A stretch of DNA of 64,000 nt from Proteles cristata cristata (lineage: Eukaryota > Chordata > Mammalia > Carnivora > Hyaenidae): positions 496,001 through 560,000 of the forward strand of contig JAESUZ010003900.1 in assembly GCA_017311185.1 (NCBI GenBank), written 5' to 3'. This document shows positions 1 through 11,899 of this stretch, piece by piece. Both the position numbers and the translations under genes were made by a program. The stretch's first letter is position 1, and every line of letters begins with the position of its first letter. The notes under the pieces are model-generated. The model made no database searches. It worked only from the letters and a program-made list of their open reading frames with translations, and had not been told where the DNA came from.

Positions 1-272
1 TTTTTTGGCTTGCTTATGCGTACAGATGGGCAAATAGAGAAAGGCTCTACTCTGCCTGGGGTGGTTATTCTCGAGGCACCCTTCTTATCCTCCAACTACT
101 ACCTTTTCTTTTTTTGTCCTTTAGTCCCTTCTTAGGATGAGTTGAAAGACTCCTGATTGTAGAACACGGACTCTGAGCAAAGTTAAGAAAGCCACGTGAG
201 AGCTATGGACCACAATGTGACATTTGCAGCAGCAATGGACATCACCAGGGCAGAATTGAGTGCACACCGGAA

Positions 273-346
273 TGTTACTGAATTAGAATATGAATTTTAG
301 CAGATCCCCAGGTGATTCCAATGAACATTAAAGTTTGAGAAACAGT
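273..346 (+). mobile_element. MER5-like (hAT-Charlie) DNA transposon fragment
   Basis: The stretch ends in a block reading as 'ccaggtgattccaatg' then 'taaagtttgagaaacagtg', which resembles the 3' end of the mammalian MER5 non-autonomous hAT family. Only about 75 bp is recognisable and the 5' part is gone. It is a non-coding fossil. Family assignment is from memory of the consensus and is not computed. Confidence 0.5.
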
Positions 347-1490
347 GTCTCAGAGCCTCAGGAAGATGAGGTTTATATTCACATAAGTCATTCCCTAGGT
401 CTGGGAATTTGGAAGCAAATTGAATATTTTAGGTATGTCTCTATATTACAGTCTTAGAATTAGAGAAGTAGCTCAGTAATCATATGATCTGACTTCTGGA
501 TTTAAACTCACAACTGTGGAACCTTCAATACAAACTGTCATAACAAACTATAAGACACAAGTTCTATTTTTTTTAATGAAATATTTTAAATTGAGAAGCT
601 CTTGGACCAGTCTGAATAGACCATTACTTGATTTGCTTTATTAATTCAAACCCTCAAAATTAGAAGTTGGCTGAAGGAGAGATATCAAATATTAAAGAGA
701 TTGTGAGGCAGGAATATGGGGGGGGGGTCCCTGTCCCAGAGAATACCTTGGTGCTCTGAGATGTGGACTAACTGCACACCCAGGGCCCTCCATTGCTCTG
801 CTGCACTGTGTATGTGCATTCTCAGCCTCATCACTTGTCCCAGGCTATGGCACATTCTGCATTTCCAAAAATAAGACAAAACAGGACAAGACAAAGTTCT
901 CTTTCATGCCTCTGTGCTTTGAAGTTACATAATTTAAAGGATCAGAATAGGTGCTATGTCCTCCCCTGGAAAAATCGATCTGCTGATGCCGTACACTGTG
1001 GCAAAACCCAAATGATATATGCGTATAGAAGGACTGTGTGGGTTCTGAAGAGCCACCTCATATCAGGATGCTTGATTTGAGGGGTGCTTTGTTATTGTGA
1101 TTATGGCTGTACTTCTTAATAATTGTAATTATTAGTAGCACCATCACCGTTGCTGTTATTTTTACTGCAGCTTCTTCTGCTGCTTCTGTTGTATTAACAA
1201 TGAGCAGCTGAGTGATCTGTTAATAGAGTAAATGCCTTGGAGCAGGCCTTCCAGCACCTGGCGATGAAAATCTGAAGAAGTCATTTGATCTCTCTACGAT
1301 TTATTTCCCTGTCTCCACAAGGAAATTGGCAGTGGCCTACCACATAGATTTTACTTCAGTTTGGGTATTCTCTAGGAGTAAGAGTTGGTTCCAGTGGAAG
1401 TAGTTGATTTTAGGGAGGTGTAAGGAGCCCAAAGGGAAGTGGAGGAACGTTACAGTTCAAGGGCGACCGCTGATGAGCACCATGTTCTTA
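347..1490. other. Unclassified sequence, no gene seen
   Basis: No repeat family or coding exon could be recognised. Both strands contain only short stop-bounded frames (the longest, 793-1080 on +, has no recognisable motif). A ten-G run sits near 718-727 and a short TTC/CTG-rich pyrimidine tract near 1165-1190. Confidence 0.4.
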
Positions 1491-1494
1491 AGCT

Positions 1495-1772
1495 GCGGTC
1501 AACAGCAGATTAGACCCGCAGGGAATTGTTTCGCAATGGGATGGGGGCAGCAGGAGCAGGAGTGATGTGTCCACCAGCCAGGAAGTAGAAGCTGGAAAAG
1601 GTAAGGCAACAATTCTTCCCTTGAGCTTCCAGAACGAATGCAGCCCAACCAACACCTCCTGTCTAGCCCAGTGAAATCTGTTTTGGACTTCTGAACTCCA
1701 GAACTCTGACTTGCTTTAAGATGCTAAGTTAGGTGTGACTTTTTACAGCAGTAGGAGGAATTAGTACAGATT
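1495..1772 (+). mobile_element. MLT1-like LTR fragment (ERVL-MaLR), degenerate
   Basis: The 3' portion carries the MaLR LTR signature order: 'gagcttccagaacgaatgcagccc', then 'ggacttctgaactccagaactctgac', then 'acagcagtaggaggaattagtaca'. This matches the conserved 3' half of MLT1 LTRs in sense orientation. The 5' half is too diverged to delimit. It is a solo remnant with no internal region seen. Confidence 0.6.
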
Positions 1773-1897
1773 TTGTGGGAGAAATGTACCTGGTAGGCAT
1801 ACCCCCTGAAGGAGAGCGCACTGACGTATTTTTATGCCATCTTGTAAGTGTTTTCAGCTAAGAGCTACTCCTTGTAGTCTTTATTCCTTTCAGAAGC

Positions 1898-1919
1898 TGA
1901 GAGAGAGAGAGAGAGAGAC

Positions 1920-1954
<35 letters not shown>

Positions 1955-1967
1955 AGAGAGAGAGAGC
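1898..1967. repeat. (GA)n microsatellite
   Basis: About 70 bp of near-pure GA dinucleotides with a CAGGG interruption and one AAAAG interruption. The antisense reading gives an artefactual Ser/Leu-rich open frame. Confidence 0.95.
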
Positions 1968-3650
1968 TTTTACTGTTGTAGAATAAAGACCTCAGGCGTA
2001 GCAATGCAGAAACTGACAGCTGGAAGTTAGCTGAGAAAGGGTGAAGAACAGCACTAAGCATCTGATGTAAGCATTAAGTGCGATTATGTAAGCAAAAACA
2101 TCTTGCTTGGTGTCCCGTAAAATGAGTGCCTGAGAAATGTTACCTTCTGTCCTGCTCTCTTTCCTATATGTCAAAACCATACTTTGCCCTAATACAGCCC
2201 AGATATCATCTTTTTTTATTTTCTGAAATCTTTCTTCATATCAGGAACAGTTTATTTTGGTGTATGATATGCATCTGAAATACTACCACAATTTATTTTT
2301 ATTATTTATATATTTATTATTGCTTCTAAATTATGAAATCTTGAGAGCAAAGACCATGTTCAATTCATTCAAAACTCACAGCATGGGTAAAAATTTAGGC
2401 CCACAAGATACATTTGTTTAAAGAATAAATCTTTATTTTCAAAACTCAGTTCCCATCTCATATAGAGGTTCCATTTTACAATTATTTCACACTTTGTGCA
2501 CTATTATCTAGGTTCCTGTATCATATTTCAGAGGATTCTATGTCTTGTTTGTACATCAGCAGGCTCACCTAGAACTCTCCCCCAAGACAGAGTACTTTGA
2601 TGCCCTGCATTATCACCCCCATTACGGCGTCATTTTCATTCAGCTCACTACACTTCCTGTCACTGAGACGTTACACTGGATAACAGAAACTGCAATAATC
2701 TAGTTAGTGCTTGGGAACCATTTTTATTTATTTTTTTAAAATCTTAAACATCTGTAAAAATAAGGAGGCTCTCCACGGGATATGTTTTATTTATTATGTA
2801 GAGAAAATACTGAGTTGCTCCTAGCAGTCAAGCTGGCAGAATGCAAAAAGGTATATACTTTATTCTTCTTTGTTTCCACAACATTTATAACCTCTACAAA
2901 GCAGAGAACAGCTGTTACACTGGCAATCTGCAGTATATTTTGGGCAAGTAGGGCATCAGGGTGACTAATGTGCACTGTAATGGCATTATAAGTGACTCAC
3001 TAGAGTGCAATTATCAGTATAGTTGCCACATGCTTGTTTATGATTAGGTTAATCGGTTCCTCAGCTGATTTCACTCTGTGTCTTCCTCTGGTACACTTCC
3101 ACACTCTATTCTCTTGCTCAGGAACCTAGGCATAGACTTCACTGAGGGTTGTCTCCTGGTTAAATTTCACATGTCACCTTTGTTGCAAGTAGCTATTTTC
3201 CCTGGGTCCTGTTTGACCCCACAAACCAATTTTCAAATGGCACCACTGTGCAAAATTCAATCAATGCCGAATTCCCAAGGCGTCATGTGTCTTAGCAACC
3301 AAGAGTCTCTCAAGAGAGGGACTAGTGTTCTTTATTGCTTTTCCTACACTTGTTATTCATGGTCATCAGGACACACATGGGAGGAGATGGTGTTAATTCT
3401 TCACATAGGATGGGCATCTCGTAGGCAACTCATGGGCCCCTCAATTTGCAAATGACTGGAAGAGAGTGCTTCTAGAAGCAGTCCTTGAACTATGGCCTAA
3501 CATTTAAGAGACAATCAAGGCACTACGGTGCCTTGATTTAAGTTCTGTTTCTTTAATCCCAGTATTTATTTGGAAGCAAAGCTGAATATTCTCCTTTTTT
3601 TTTTAGCATGACTTTGATCATTTCCCACCCCTACTCAAAAGTTCTTAATG
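1968..3650. other. Unclassified AT-rich sequence, no gene seen
   Basis: No recognisable repeat or exon. A TTTATT/ATTT-rich low-complexity patch lies at 2285-2330. Open frames here (for example 3078-3455 on +, 125 codons) show no domain, no repeat of hydrophobic segments and no splice-flanked structure that I can support. Confidence 0.4.
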
Positions 3651-3862
3651 TGGGGCATCTAGGCAGCTCAGTGGGTTAAGCGTCCAACCTGGTTTGTGAG
3701 TTCAAGTCCCATGTTGGGCTGTGTGCTTACACCTCAGAGCCTGGAGTCTGCTTTGGATTCTCTGTCTGTCTCCCTCTCTCTCTGTCCCTCCCTTGCTTAT
3801 ACTCTGTTTGTCTGGCTGTCTGGCTGTCTCTCTCGCTCAAAAATAAATCATTATTAAAATTT
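3651..3862 (+). mobile_element. Carnivore tRNA-derived SINE (SINEC, feliform type)
   Basis: Head 'ggggcatctaggcagctcagtgggttaag' with tRNA-like A and B boxes, CT-rich body and AAATAAATCA tail. Flanks 'gttcttaatg' (left) and 'ctccttaatg' (right) look like a diverged target-site duplication. About 210 bp and moderately mutated. Confidence 0.9.
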
Positions 3863-3919
3863 TTTTCAAAACTCCTTAATGAATTCCTAATTCTTTCAGA
3901 CAGAATTTTAATTTTCCTA

Positions 3920-4490
3920 ACATAGCAATCATGGTGGACAGACTCTAGGGTGTCTCTACATATCCCCACCTCTGTGTGTGCCTTGAAAGTGAGCAGAATG
4001 TGTAATTTGCTCTTAACCAATAGTATACAGCAAAGGGGATGGTATATATCTCCATGATATGTTACATTCTGTTAGTGTGATACTCTAAAGATTCTTCTAG
4101 ATGCGTTGATGAAGTAAGTGGCCATAACAGGGAAATCTATGTGGCAAGAAACTATGGTGGGTCTCTAGGAACAGGGGCAATAGTTGGGAGCTGAGGGTGG
4201 CTTTTAGCCAACAGCCAGCAAAAGCAACTGAGGCTTAGTCCCACAGTTAAGAAACTAAACTGTGCCAACAACTCTTTGACCAGGAAGGTAAGATATTCCC
4301 CAGCTGAACCTTTAGATGAGAATGCAGCTAACCCACACATTGATTGTAGCCTGCAGGGCCCTAAACAAAGCATTCAGTTAAGCTTTGCCCAGACTCCTGA
4401 TTCACAGAAATTTTGAAATAAATAATGTGTGTTGTTTTGAGCACTAGTGTTGTGGTAATTTATTACACAGCCATTGAAAACTAATAAAAA
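3920..4490 (+). mobile_element. MLT1-like LTR (ERVL-MaLR)
   Basis: Contains the ordered landmarks of an older MLT1 LTR: 'caacagccagcaaaagcaactgagg', 'aactgtgccaacaactctttgacc', then a terminal block with AATAAA ('gaaataaataatgtgtgttgtttt') and 'gtggtaatttattacacagcc' followed by 'gaaaactaata'. Sense orientation. The 5' boundary is approximate. Confidence 0.65.
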
Positions 4491-4589
4491 GATTCTATAA
4501 TTTAGTTACATTTTTAGCTTCTTCTTATATCCATGCATGTGTTGCATATTGCTGCCATACAAGACATTCTCTAAATAGTCAGGATTCTT

Positions 4590-4760
4590 ATCTACAAAAT
4601 GCAGATAGTAAGTAACTCACCGGTGTACAATTATATTCACAGTAATGGGGGATAATGATACTTGATAAGTTTTTGTGGATATTAAGTTATATGACACATG
4701 GAAGCACTTACTGCAATTTTTGGAACCTAGTAGACATTCAGTAAATATTAATTTCTCTTC
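4590..4760 (+). mobile_element. MIR-like ancient SINE fragment
   Basis: Shows the MIR-type 3' order 'cttatctacaaaatgcagatagtaa', then 'tggatattaagttat', then 'cctagtagacattcagtaaatatta'. Strongly diverged, so the call rests on gross pattern only. Confidence 0.4.
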
Positions 4761-4819
4761 TTTTTTTTTACTTTCCTTCCTTTTCCAAATAATCAATTTG
4801 GTTCCCAGTCTCTATGTCT

Positions 4820-5060
4820 TTAATTTTCCTGTTCTTTCTGTCTAGAATGCCCTTCATGCTCATCTCCATGAGTGACCACTTCTTTAAACTTTAGCTCAGA
4901 TTTAATTTCTGTGTAAAACTTTTTTTTCACAAGAATCTTAATCTCATGCTGTCACCTTTCAAGGCTTAAAAATATAATAACAGCTGTGCTTGAGGTATAG
5001 AGTGACTTACAATTATGTTTCTTCTGGAGAGAAGACATGTTTATGTAAACAGTTGAGTGT
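4820..5060. mobile_element. L2-like LINE 3' fragment
   Basis: The block 'ctttctgtctagaatgcccttc' followed by 'tttaaactttagctcagattt' matches the mammal-wide L2 3' end pattern (a 'tgcctggaatgcc' block followed by 'agctcaaatgtc'). Heavily decayed, no coding capacity. Confidence 0.4.
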
Positions 5061-5334
5061 CTGTCATACACTGTCAGTCTTTGTGAACTTCCTCCCTGGT
5101 CTCATCGGTGTTATGCTCCATCACTAGTGTCCAGTGCAGGCAAGACATCAGGAACTGATTCTGGAGATCTGAAACCTCTGTTACATGCTTATTCTGTTTC
5201 CTCCAGATGTGCAATCTTCACTGTACAGGTCTTGCTTTTCTTTGCAAGCATCTCACCTTTTGTTGTTGTTTATTTTATCACAACATTACAGTAGGAATGG
5301 ATGAAGAGATCTGAGGTATTTAGCCATTTGATTT

Positions 5335-5522
5335 TTTTAGTTTTTTAGTTAGTTTGTTATTTATTTACTTATTTAGAATGAGTGGGGGAGGTACAGAAGG
5401 AGAGAAAGAGAGAATCCCAAGCACGCTCCATCCTGTTAATGTGGAGCCTATTGGGGGGCTTGATCTCATGAACTGTGAGATCATAACTGAGCCAAAATCT
5501 AGAGTTGGACACTTAACTGACT
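5335..5522 (-). mobile_element. Carnivore SINE, degenerate
   Basis: Read on the minus strand it has the tRNA-type head region (ending near 5522 as 'acttaactgact' on +), 'gggggcttgatctcatgaactgtgagatcat', a GA-rich body and a TTTATTTA tail complement. The first about 25 nt of the head are missing or mutated. Confidence 0.75.
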
Positions 5523-7865
5523 AAATTTTAGCATTTAGCATTTGAATTTTAAAAGGAAATATGAGGATAGAGACAATACTAAGCAGAATTGTTGTTAACT
5601 GGTGAGGTATAGAGTGGAGGATATTTTTATTGTTGTTATTCAGTTTACAGTATTCCTTCTGGGCACAGTCATACATTCCATAGAGCTCCTCATGATTATG
5701 CTTTATCTATACTTCTTTCTTTTATATGATGTACATGAGTTTCTTCATCCATAAAAGAGGCAAAGTTGAATCTGGAAAAAAAATAAGACAAAAATAGCAT
5801 TTGTGGAATAAAAGTGCCCCATTGAGTGACAGTAGAAATACCACTTACTTAACCCTCATAAAATGTCTTTTTTCTTCCCTGTAATTGTTGCCTTTAGAAC
5901 TTGATATGCCATTGGCATCTAAAATGATCATTATCAAACATTTTTCTCTTCATCCCTCAAATGTATGCAGATGTTAGTTTTTCCAAGCGTCCTATAATGT
6001 AGTTAGCAAAGCAGTAGTTACATTAAGACAGATTATCTTTGGAGAGAAAAGAAATGCCTCTACTTTTATTTTTTTAATTCATTTACTTTTTTTAGGATCA
6101 TATTTTATTTTCTTTAGATAATTTCTCTTTTGGTGCAATCTGTTGTGTATTGGCTGAGTGCAGTTTTCCCATAAATTCTGCACATGCAAATGCACTAAAT
6201 TGAGTGGCTGTCTAGCAGGGAAGGCAGGAAGATGTTCTACTGCATGTTCAGTTGTTCCCATGGGCTTTCCGGGATGTTGCCATGATTCTGTAGCCTATAA
6301 TCTAGTTATTTATCTCCTTTTCCTCTGTAAGTGTACAAATAACTCAATCACAATTTTTTAAAATAAATATTATACTGATGTTTGAGTGCTGAGTCTTTGA
6401 CTCGTCTGGTTATATTTGTATCACAGAATATGAACACACTTGGAATAGCAAATAAAAAATAAAATAAAAAAGGAAATAAAATAAGGTTCAGTCCTACTCA
6501 TAGTAATATAAAATCTAGTCTAGTTAAACTTCTACTATTGTTCTGGCAGTTAGAGTTTACAGGTTGAAATCTACCAATAGGAGAAACACACAAGATCTCC
6601 TTAGCTATTTCAGAAAGGAACAGTACTTATTCAACGGGAGGCATGGTTTCATTCTGAGTTAATCTTTAGAACATTTGGAACATTTATTTACAATTTAATC
6701 CCACCAGAGGTGTTATCTTCCATGTAAAAAACACATATGATATGCTGTTATTTAGCAACCCATTTCAACTGAGAGAAATTTTTTTATGAAGAATCAAGTG
6801 CTGTCAAAGATACCATTTTGAGTTATAACTGAAATACCTTATATTTATCAATATGATCTTTCTTCCACTATTGTCTGTCAGGTAAAATAACTAGAAATAA
6901 CTAGAATGCATCCATAATTCTAAAAGTTTTGTATAAACCATCCTATTCAATACTAGAAATTTTGTTCAGATCCCTAACATTTACTATGAAAAAAACATTC
7001 ACAGAACTACTATCTTGTAAAGCCTAAATATGTGAGAGAAATCCACAATCCATAAGACCACACTGAGAAGGATATTTTGGAGAATGGAAAAGTGGAAATA
7101 TTTGGTTGCCTATCTCTTCTGAAACATTTTCAGACTGGCCTTCAATATTTGAACATCTGAATACATGGATTGTTTTTATTTCATATATCTCAAATGAGTA
7201 AGGTCATTAGTAGAAAGGAAATGATTTTTACATAATTAGTAGGTTTCCTGTAGGGTAGCCATCATGAAGCATGCCAAGTAGAATCTTGGAAAAGATGTCA
7301 TAGATGGGACTCAAGTACCAGAGAACTGTTAAAGCTCCTTAAAAACTTATGACTCTATATTAGAATTCATTAAGGACCAAGCCTCCAGGTTCCAAAACTC
7401 TGATCTGGTGACTGAATGGTTTCAGGTTGCCTTTCTTCCTCTATCTGTGACATTTTTTTAACACTGACTATTAATCATTCCTTATCAATAATCAGTAGTA
7501 TAATAAATTAGAATGTCTATAGAGAGAATGATTGATATCCAAAACGATAAGAAAATACTATGTTATGACCCACCATTGGTTGTATCTGTTTTTGAAGAAA
7601 ACCTATTCACTGTCAATAACCTCAGAAAATAAGCATACAATCCAACATGGAAGATGGGTGATATTTCATTTTAGTTTTGAGAATTGCACTTTTCCTTTGA
7701 TGAATATCTGTGTTTTCCCTGCTCATAATCCTTATTAATTAATTAATTAACTAATTTTTGACATTTGCTTTCTGAATAGGTATAAGAAGGTGGTCTTAAC
7801 GACTTTTAAAATCAGGCCTGATTGATGTGTTTATTATAAATAGAAGAAAAATTTAATTATAGGTA
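5523..7865. other. Unclassified AT-rich sequence, no gene seen
   Basis: No recognisable repeat family or exon over 2.3 kb. An A-rich AAATAAAA tract lies near 6448-6484 and a (TTAA)n tract at 7733-7755. Short frames on both strands end in stops without domain signatures. Confidence 0.4.
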
Positions 7866-8281
7866 TATTAGTCAGTGTTCTACAGAGAAACAGAAGCAAT
7901 AGGATGTGTATAAAGAGTGAGAAAAAGAGAGAGAGATTTGCTTAAGGAATTGGCTAATGCGATTATGGACCCTGGCAGATTCCAAATCTGCAGTGTTGGC
8001 TGGCAGGCTGGAGACCCAGGGAAGAGTTGATGTGGTGATTCAGATCCAAAGACCATTGGACAAGGAATTCTTGTTAGAGGGGTCACTCTATGGTTATAAT
8101 TAGGGCTTCAACTGACTGGATGAAGCCCACCTATAATATAGACAGTAATCTGCTTTACTCAAGTCCACTGATTTAAATGTTAATCTCATTTCAAAATATC
8201 TCCCAGAAACATACAGTATAATGTTTGGCCAAACATCTGGGTACTGTAGTCCAGTCAAATTGATGCATGAAATTAACCATA
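7866..8281 (-). mobile_element. MLT2-like ERVL LTR
   Basis: On the minus strand it begins 'tatggttaatttcatgcatcaat' and ends at the complement of 'tattagtcagtgttctacagagaaacag'. These are the hallmark ends of the MLT2/ERVL LTR family. It aligns by eye, over its whole length, with the LTRs at 45964-46419 and 63281-63827. No internal region is attached, so it is a solo LTR. Confidence 0.75.
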
Positions 8282-8595
8282 GCTATGGGAATATATCCAC
8301 TAAAGTCTCCCACAATTTAAATTTCTTTGTCAGGAAAATGATTCTTCAGGATTAGTCTTCTTTCCTTTTTCCAGACTGTTTTAGTTGTAATGTTATACAT
8401 CATATTATTAGCATATAGGAACCTATAATTCAGGGATTTGTTTTATGAAAGTTTCACTACCTTTTACTATTTTTTTTTAGTTCACCTTCACATTGTAATT
8501 ATTGGATAAGAACTTGCCAGGTCTATTAGAAACAAACTTAACTTTTAACCTTACCTAGGTACTTTCAACTACTTTATATAAGTAGTTAGGTTTTT

Positions 8596-8665
8596 GAGAC
8601 CTGTGCTCTTCAAAGTGTGGTCTGTGGATTATTGACTTTGAGTAGCACTGGTTTGGACCTCTCGT
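8596..8665 (+). mobile_element. MER5-like DNA transposon fragment (5' part)
   Basis: The block 'ctgtgctcttcaaagtgtgg' followed by 'tctgtggatt' resembles the 5' end of MER5A. Nothing recognisable follows after about 70 bp. Confidence 0.4.
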
Positions 8666-9286
8666 GGTACCATTTAGGGTGAAGATTTTAAGCCTTAGTG
8701 TCTAACTGTTTCTATTTGTTGCTTTGATTATATAAAGTTTCTGAAATCCTTTCTCATACAGATAACTATTTGTAAATTGATTATTTATAGGTCACATTAT
8801 AAATAGAAGCATTTAGTTAAACTGATTCAGAACCTTGTAAGGATGCTAAGGCATATTTTATTTTCAAAGTTTAATCACTAGAAAATATCTGACAATTATT
8901 CTAACTGCTTACCTGGTAAGTGGTCATTTTGGTAGACATTAGTAAGCCCCTTACTTAGCAATGTGTCTTATTTGGGAGAAAATAATTTTCAAATGTATAT
9001 TTTGACAATTATGTGGAAATCAATCATTTTATTTCTTAATTCATAAATACTTATATACTTACCTCTCTGAGACATTATTCAGAAAGTAAAAGTTGGACAC
9101 AACATGCAGAAAAATAAAATCAATTAAAATGGTTATTTCTTGTCTCATTCAAAATTTTCATGCCAGCACCTTCCTTTGGGTAAGAAATAAATTTGAAAAT
9201 CTGGACCTTCCTTCTCACATCATTACAAATATATTTAAAGCATTTGTTTAGTAAATAAGTTAGTCTTAAGTAATTATTTCTTAATT
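8666..9286. other. Unclassified AT-rich sequence
   Basis: AT-rich, no gene and no recognisable repeat. Confidence 0.4.
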
Positions 9287-9510
9287 TTTTAAAAAAATTT
9301 TAATGTTTTTAGTTATTTATTTCTGAGAAAGAGAGAGACAGTGTGAGCAGGGGAGGGTCAGAGAGAGGGAGATACAGAATCTGAAACAGGCTCCAGACTC
9401 TGAGCTTGCTGTCAGGACATAGCCCAACGCGGGGCTCGAACCCACAAACCAAGAGATCATGACCTGAGCCGAAGTCAGACGCTTAACTGACTGAGCCACC
9501 CAGGCACCCC
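9287..9510 (-). mobile_element. Carnivore SINE
   Basis: Full-length on the minus strand: head complement 'gactgagccacccaggcacccc' at the right end, B-box region 'ggggctcgaaccca', GA-rich body, and TTTATT tail at the left. Flanks 'aattatttcttaatttt' and 'aattattttctaatttt' look like the target duplication. Confidence 0.95.
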
Positions 9511-9576
9511 AATTATTTTCTAATTTTATTCAGTTCAACAACTTGCCTAGCTATGAACAGTGACTCATTTATACCC

Positions 9577-9760
9577 TTCCTCAGATATCATAGGATAAAT
9601 TATCTAATATTTATAACGTGCTTATATTATTTTATAGATAATGTTATGCTCCTGTGGTGTTTTTAACAATCCTCATAACAATATGACAAAGTCTAATTAT
9701 TACTTTCTTATGAAGGCTAAAACTAAGGCTTAGACAACTAGGTTGAACACTGCTTAGTAA
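9577..9760 (-). mobile_element. MIR-like ancient SINE
   Basis: Reads as reverse MIR: 'aacaatcctcataacaatatga', then 'aaggctaaaactaaggcttagaca', then 'ctgcttagtaagt'. Diverged, about 180 bp. Confidence 0.5.
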
Positions 9761-10120
9761 GTATTAAAATTCACATTTCATAAAAGCTAAATCTTGGTGA
9801 CAACTAGATTTGACATTCAGAGACATATCTGCATGATTCTACAGCTTGTGATTCTGTGAAGACTCTTGATGCCTTTATCCGTAGAATATTGAATGTGGCC
9901 ATCTAAAGGCTCAGTGAATCCAAAGAAGTCTCCCTTTGAGTAATAATCTTTGGCTTCTAAATTGTGGCTAAAATGGAACACCTTGCATAACTCCATACAT
10001 AAGAGCCACATCCAAGAAGACATATTAGGTTGTCTAAAAACAAAAACAAAAGAACATCACATTATGACAGTCAACTACACCCTGAGGCAAACAGTCTCAT
10101 GATAATTTTGCCATTAAGTT
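9761..10120. other. Unclassified sequence with a 68-codon minus-strand frame
   Basis: A minus-strand frame at 9817-10023 has a varied, non-repetitive composition (it includes GFTEPLDGHIQY), unlike the repeat-derived frames around it. No family is recognised and no splice structure is convincing. It could be chance or an old processed fragment. Confidence 0.2.
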
Positions 10121-10132
10121 TTGGTTTAATCA

Positions 10133-10292
10133 GGGGTGCCTTGGTGACTCAGTCGGTTAAGTGTCCCACTTTGGCTCAGGTCATGATCTCATAGTTCGTG
10201 GGTTCAAGCCCTGCATTGAGCCCTATGCTGACAGCCTGGAGCCTGTTTCAGATTCTCTATCTCCCTCTCTCTCTGACCCTCCCCTGTTCTTG

Positions 10293-10323
<31 letters not shown>

Positions 10324-10355
10324 AGAAATAAATAATAAACATTAAAAAAAATTGT
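10133..10355 (+). mobile_element. Carnivore SINE with perfect target duplication
   Basis: Head 'gggtgccttggtgactcagtcggttaag', a pure (CT)n stretch near 10297-10322, AAATAAATAATAAAC tail. The 12-bp duplication ttggtttaatca is exact at 10121-10132 and 10356-10367. Confidence 0.95.
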
Positions 10356-10367
10356 TTGGTTTAATCA

Positions 10368-11002
10368 TACTTTTTTAAACCTAATTATGGTGCCTAATTA
10401 TGTATCCTGTCCACATTTATACTACCAGAATTACCTATATAATACCTCATTATTTTTTCTAACAAAAAAATAATAGTATTTTACTATTTGATTGGCTTAG
10501 AATTCAAATGCTCTATATTTTCCTCTATTAAATACATTAAAAAATTTCAGGAAGAAGAGAAAAGTAAGAAATTTAGGCAAAAGTATTTAATTTCCTTGAG
10601 GCTACACAGTCTCAAGAAATCCTATTTGGAAAACACATAAATAATATCGTTGTTGAGGATTGCCTCATGAATGTTAACTTCTCTGAACCTCTCGATTAAG
10701 ACTTTATCTACCTGAGTAGCCAGAAAAAGATACAAGCCTGAGAAATAAAGAGAGGGAGAGAGACAGAAGGAGGGAGAGAGAAGTAGATTGAGATAATACA
10801 CTCATTTGATGTGTAGTGCTGGCTGTGTACTGTGCTGAACTCAGGTGGATAATGGGGATGTGGGGTGGCGCATAACAACCATTTGAAACAGCCTATTCTG
10901 CACATTAATCAGTTGTCTTCATGGTTCATAGTGATTGCTAAGAAAAAAGACCTAAATTAAGAGGGTTAATGGGACGAACCATAGTCTTGTGACTGTAATT
11001 GA
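10368..11002. other. Unclassified sequence
   Basis: AT-rich. A GA-rich tract at 10740-10780 resembles a simple repeat. No gene seen. Confidence 0.4.
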
Positions 11003-11134
11003 TGTTTATCATCTTTTGCATCACTCAGATTTCATTCACCCAAAGCCACATCAATTGATCGAAGTTATTTGCCTGGTGAAGAAATTCAGACTTTTACTGC
11101 TGATCTTGATTGCCTTGACCTTGTCAGATTGTGT
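11003..11134 (+). other. Weak candidate exon or old coding fossil
   Basis: A 44-codon open frame has a protein-like composition in its middle (HSPKATSIDRSYLPGEEIQ then TFTADLDCLDLV). A pyrimidine-biased stretch ends in CAG at 11026-11028, just before the frame's informative part, and a GT lies at 11123-11124. No family is recognised, the donor is poor and the length is short, so chance remains likely. Confidence 0.15.
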
Positions 11135-11254
11135 TGACACAATTGCCCATTTACTTTCATCACTAAAAAAGGAAAAAAAAATACATCAATGAATCTGCTC
11201 ATTTCTAGAGGTACTCTTCTTTGCTTCTATTACTTAAGAACAATATTAACTTAT

Positions 11255-11460
11255 ATGTAAATATATATTTCTTTTTTATACATATATATCACATATATAT
11301 TTCATATCTACATGAAGATATATAGGCATGAATAAGTATGTATGTTCAGTATGCATATCTTATGTGTATCATAGATATGATATATATAAGATATACATGC
11401 ATGATATGCTATATATAAGATATACATACTGAATACACACACACACACACACACACACAT
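11255..11460. repeat. AT-rich low complexity and (AC)n microsatellite
   Basis: TATATA-type sequence with an internal near-duplicate of 'tatataagatatacat', followed by about 13 AC units at 11434-11459. Confidence 0.85.
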
Positions 11461-11899
11461 GCACACTGAAGACAGAGAGTTTTACTTTGGTCTGTTTCTT
11501 CCCTATGTAAAACTAATGAACAAGTGTACTTCTTTGCTTCCTGAGAGCAGTTTCTCCTGCTGCTATCCTTAGAGTTTCTGTCTAACTATGAGTGAAGTTG
11601 AGTGAAATAGCAGTATATTTTATTCACACCAGCATATAAAGATGAACCAGGGTAGAGTTGTATTATTCTCCATCCAATACCTAAGGATACCTTGCTACCA
11701 CCCCTGCCAACCCCACCATCACTACCCCTTGAAGCTTATGTGTGAGCTGAAGGTGGTGTTATAATGTAACAATGGTGGGTGACATGGTTGGTTTGGACCA
11801 ACTATCCATGTAATTTACTTTTGGCTTCTGGACTTGCACAGTTTCCATACCAAGTATGTAATTGCTAGCATATGACAGATTGTTAATACTCCTGCTCAG

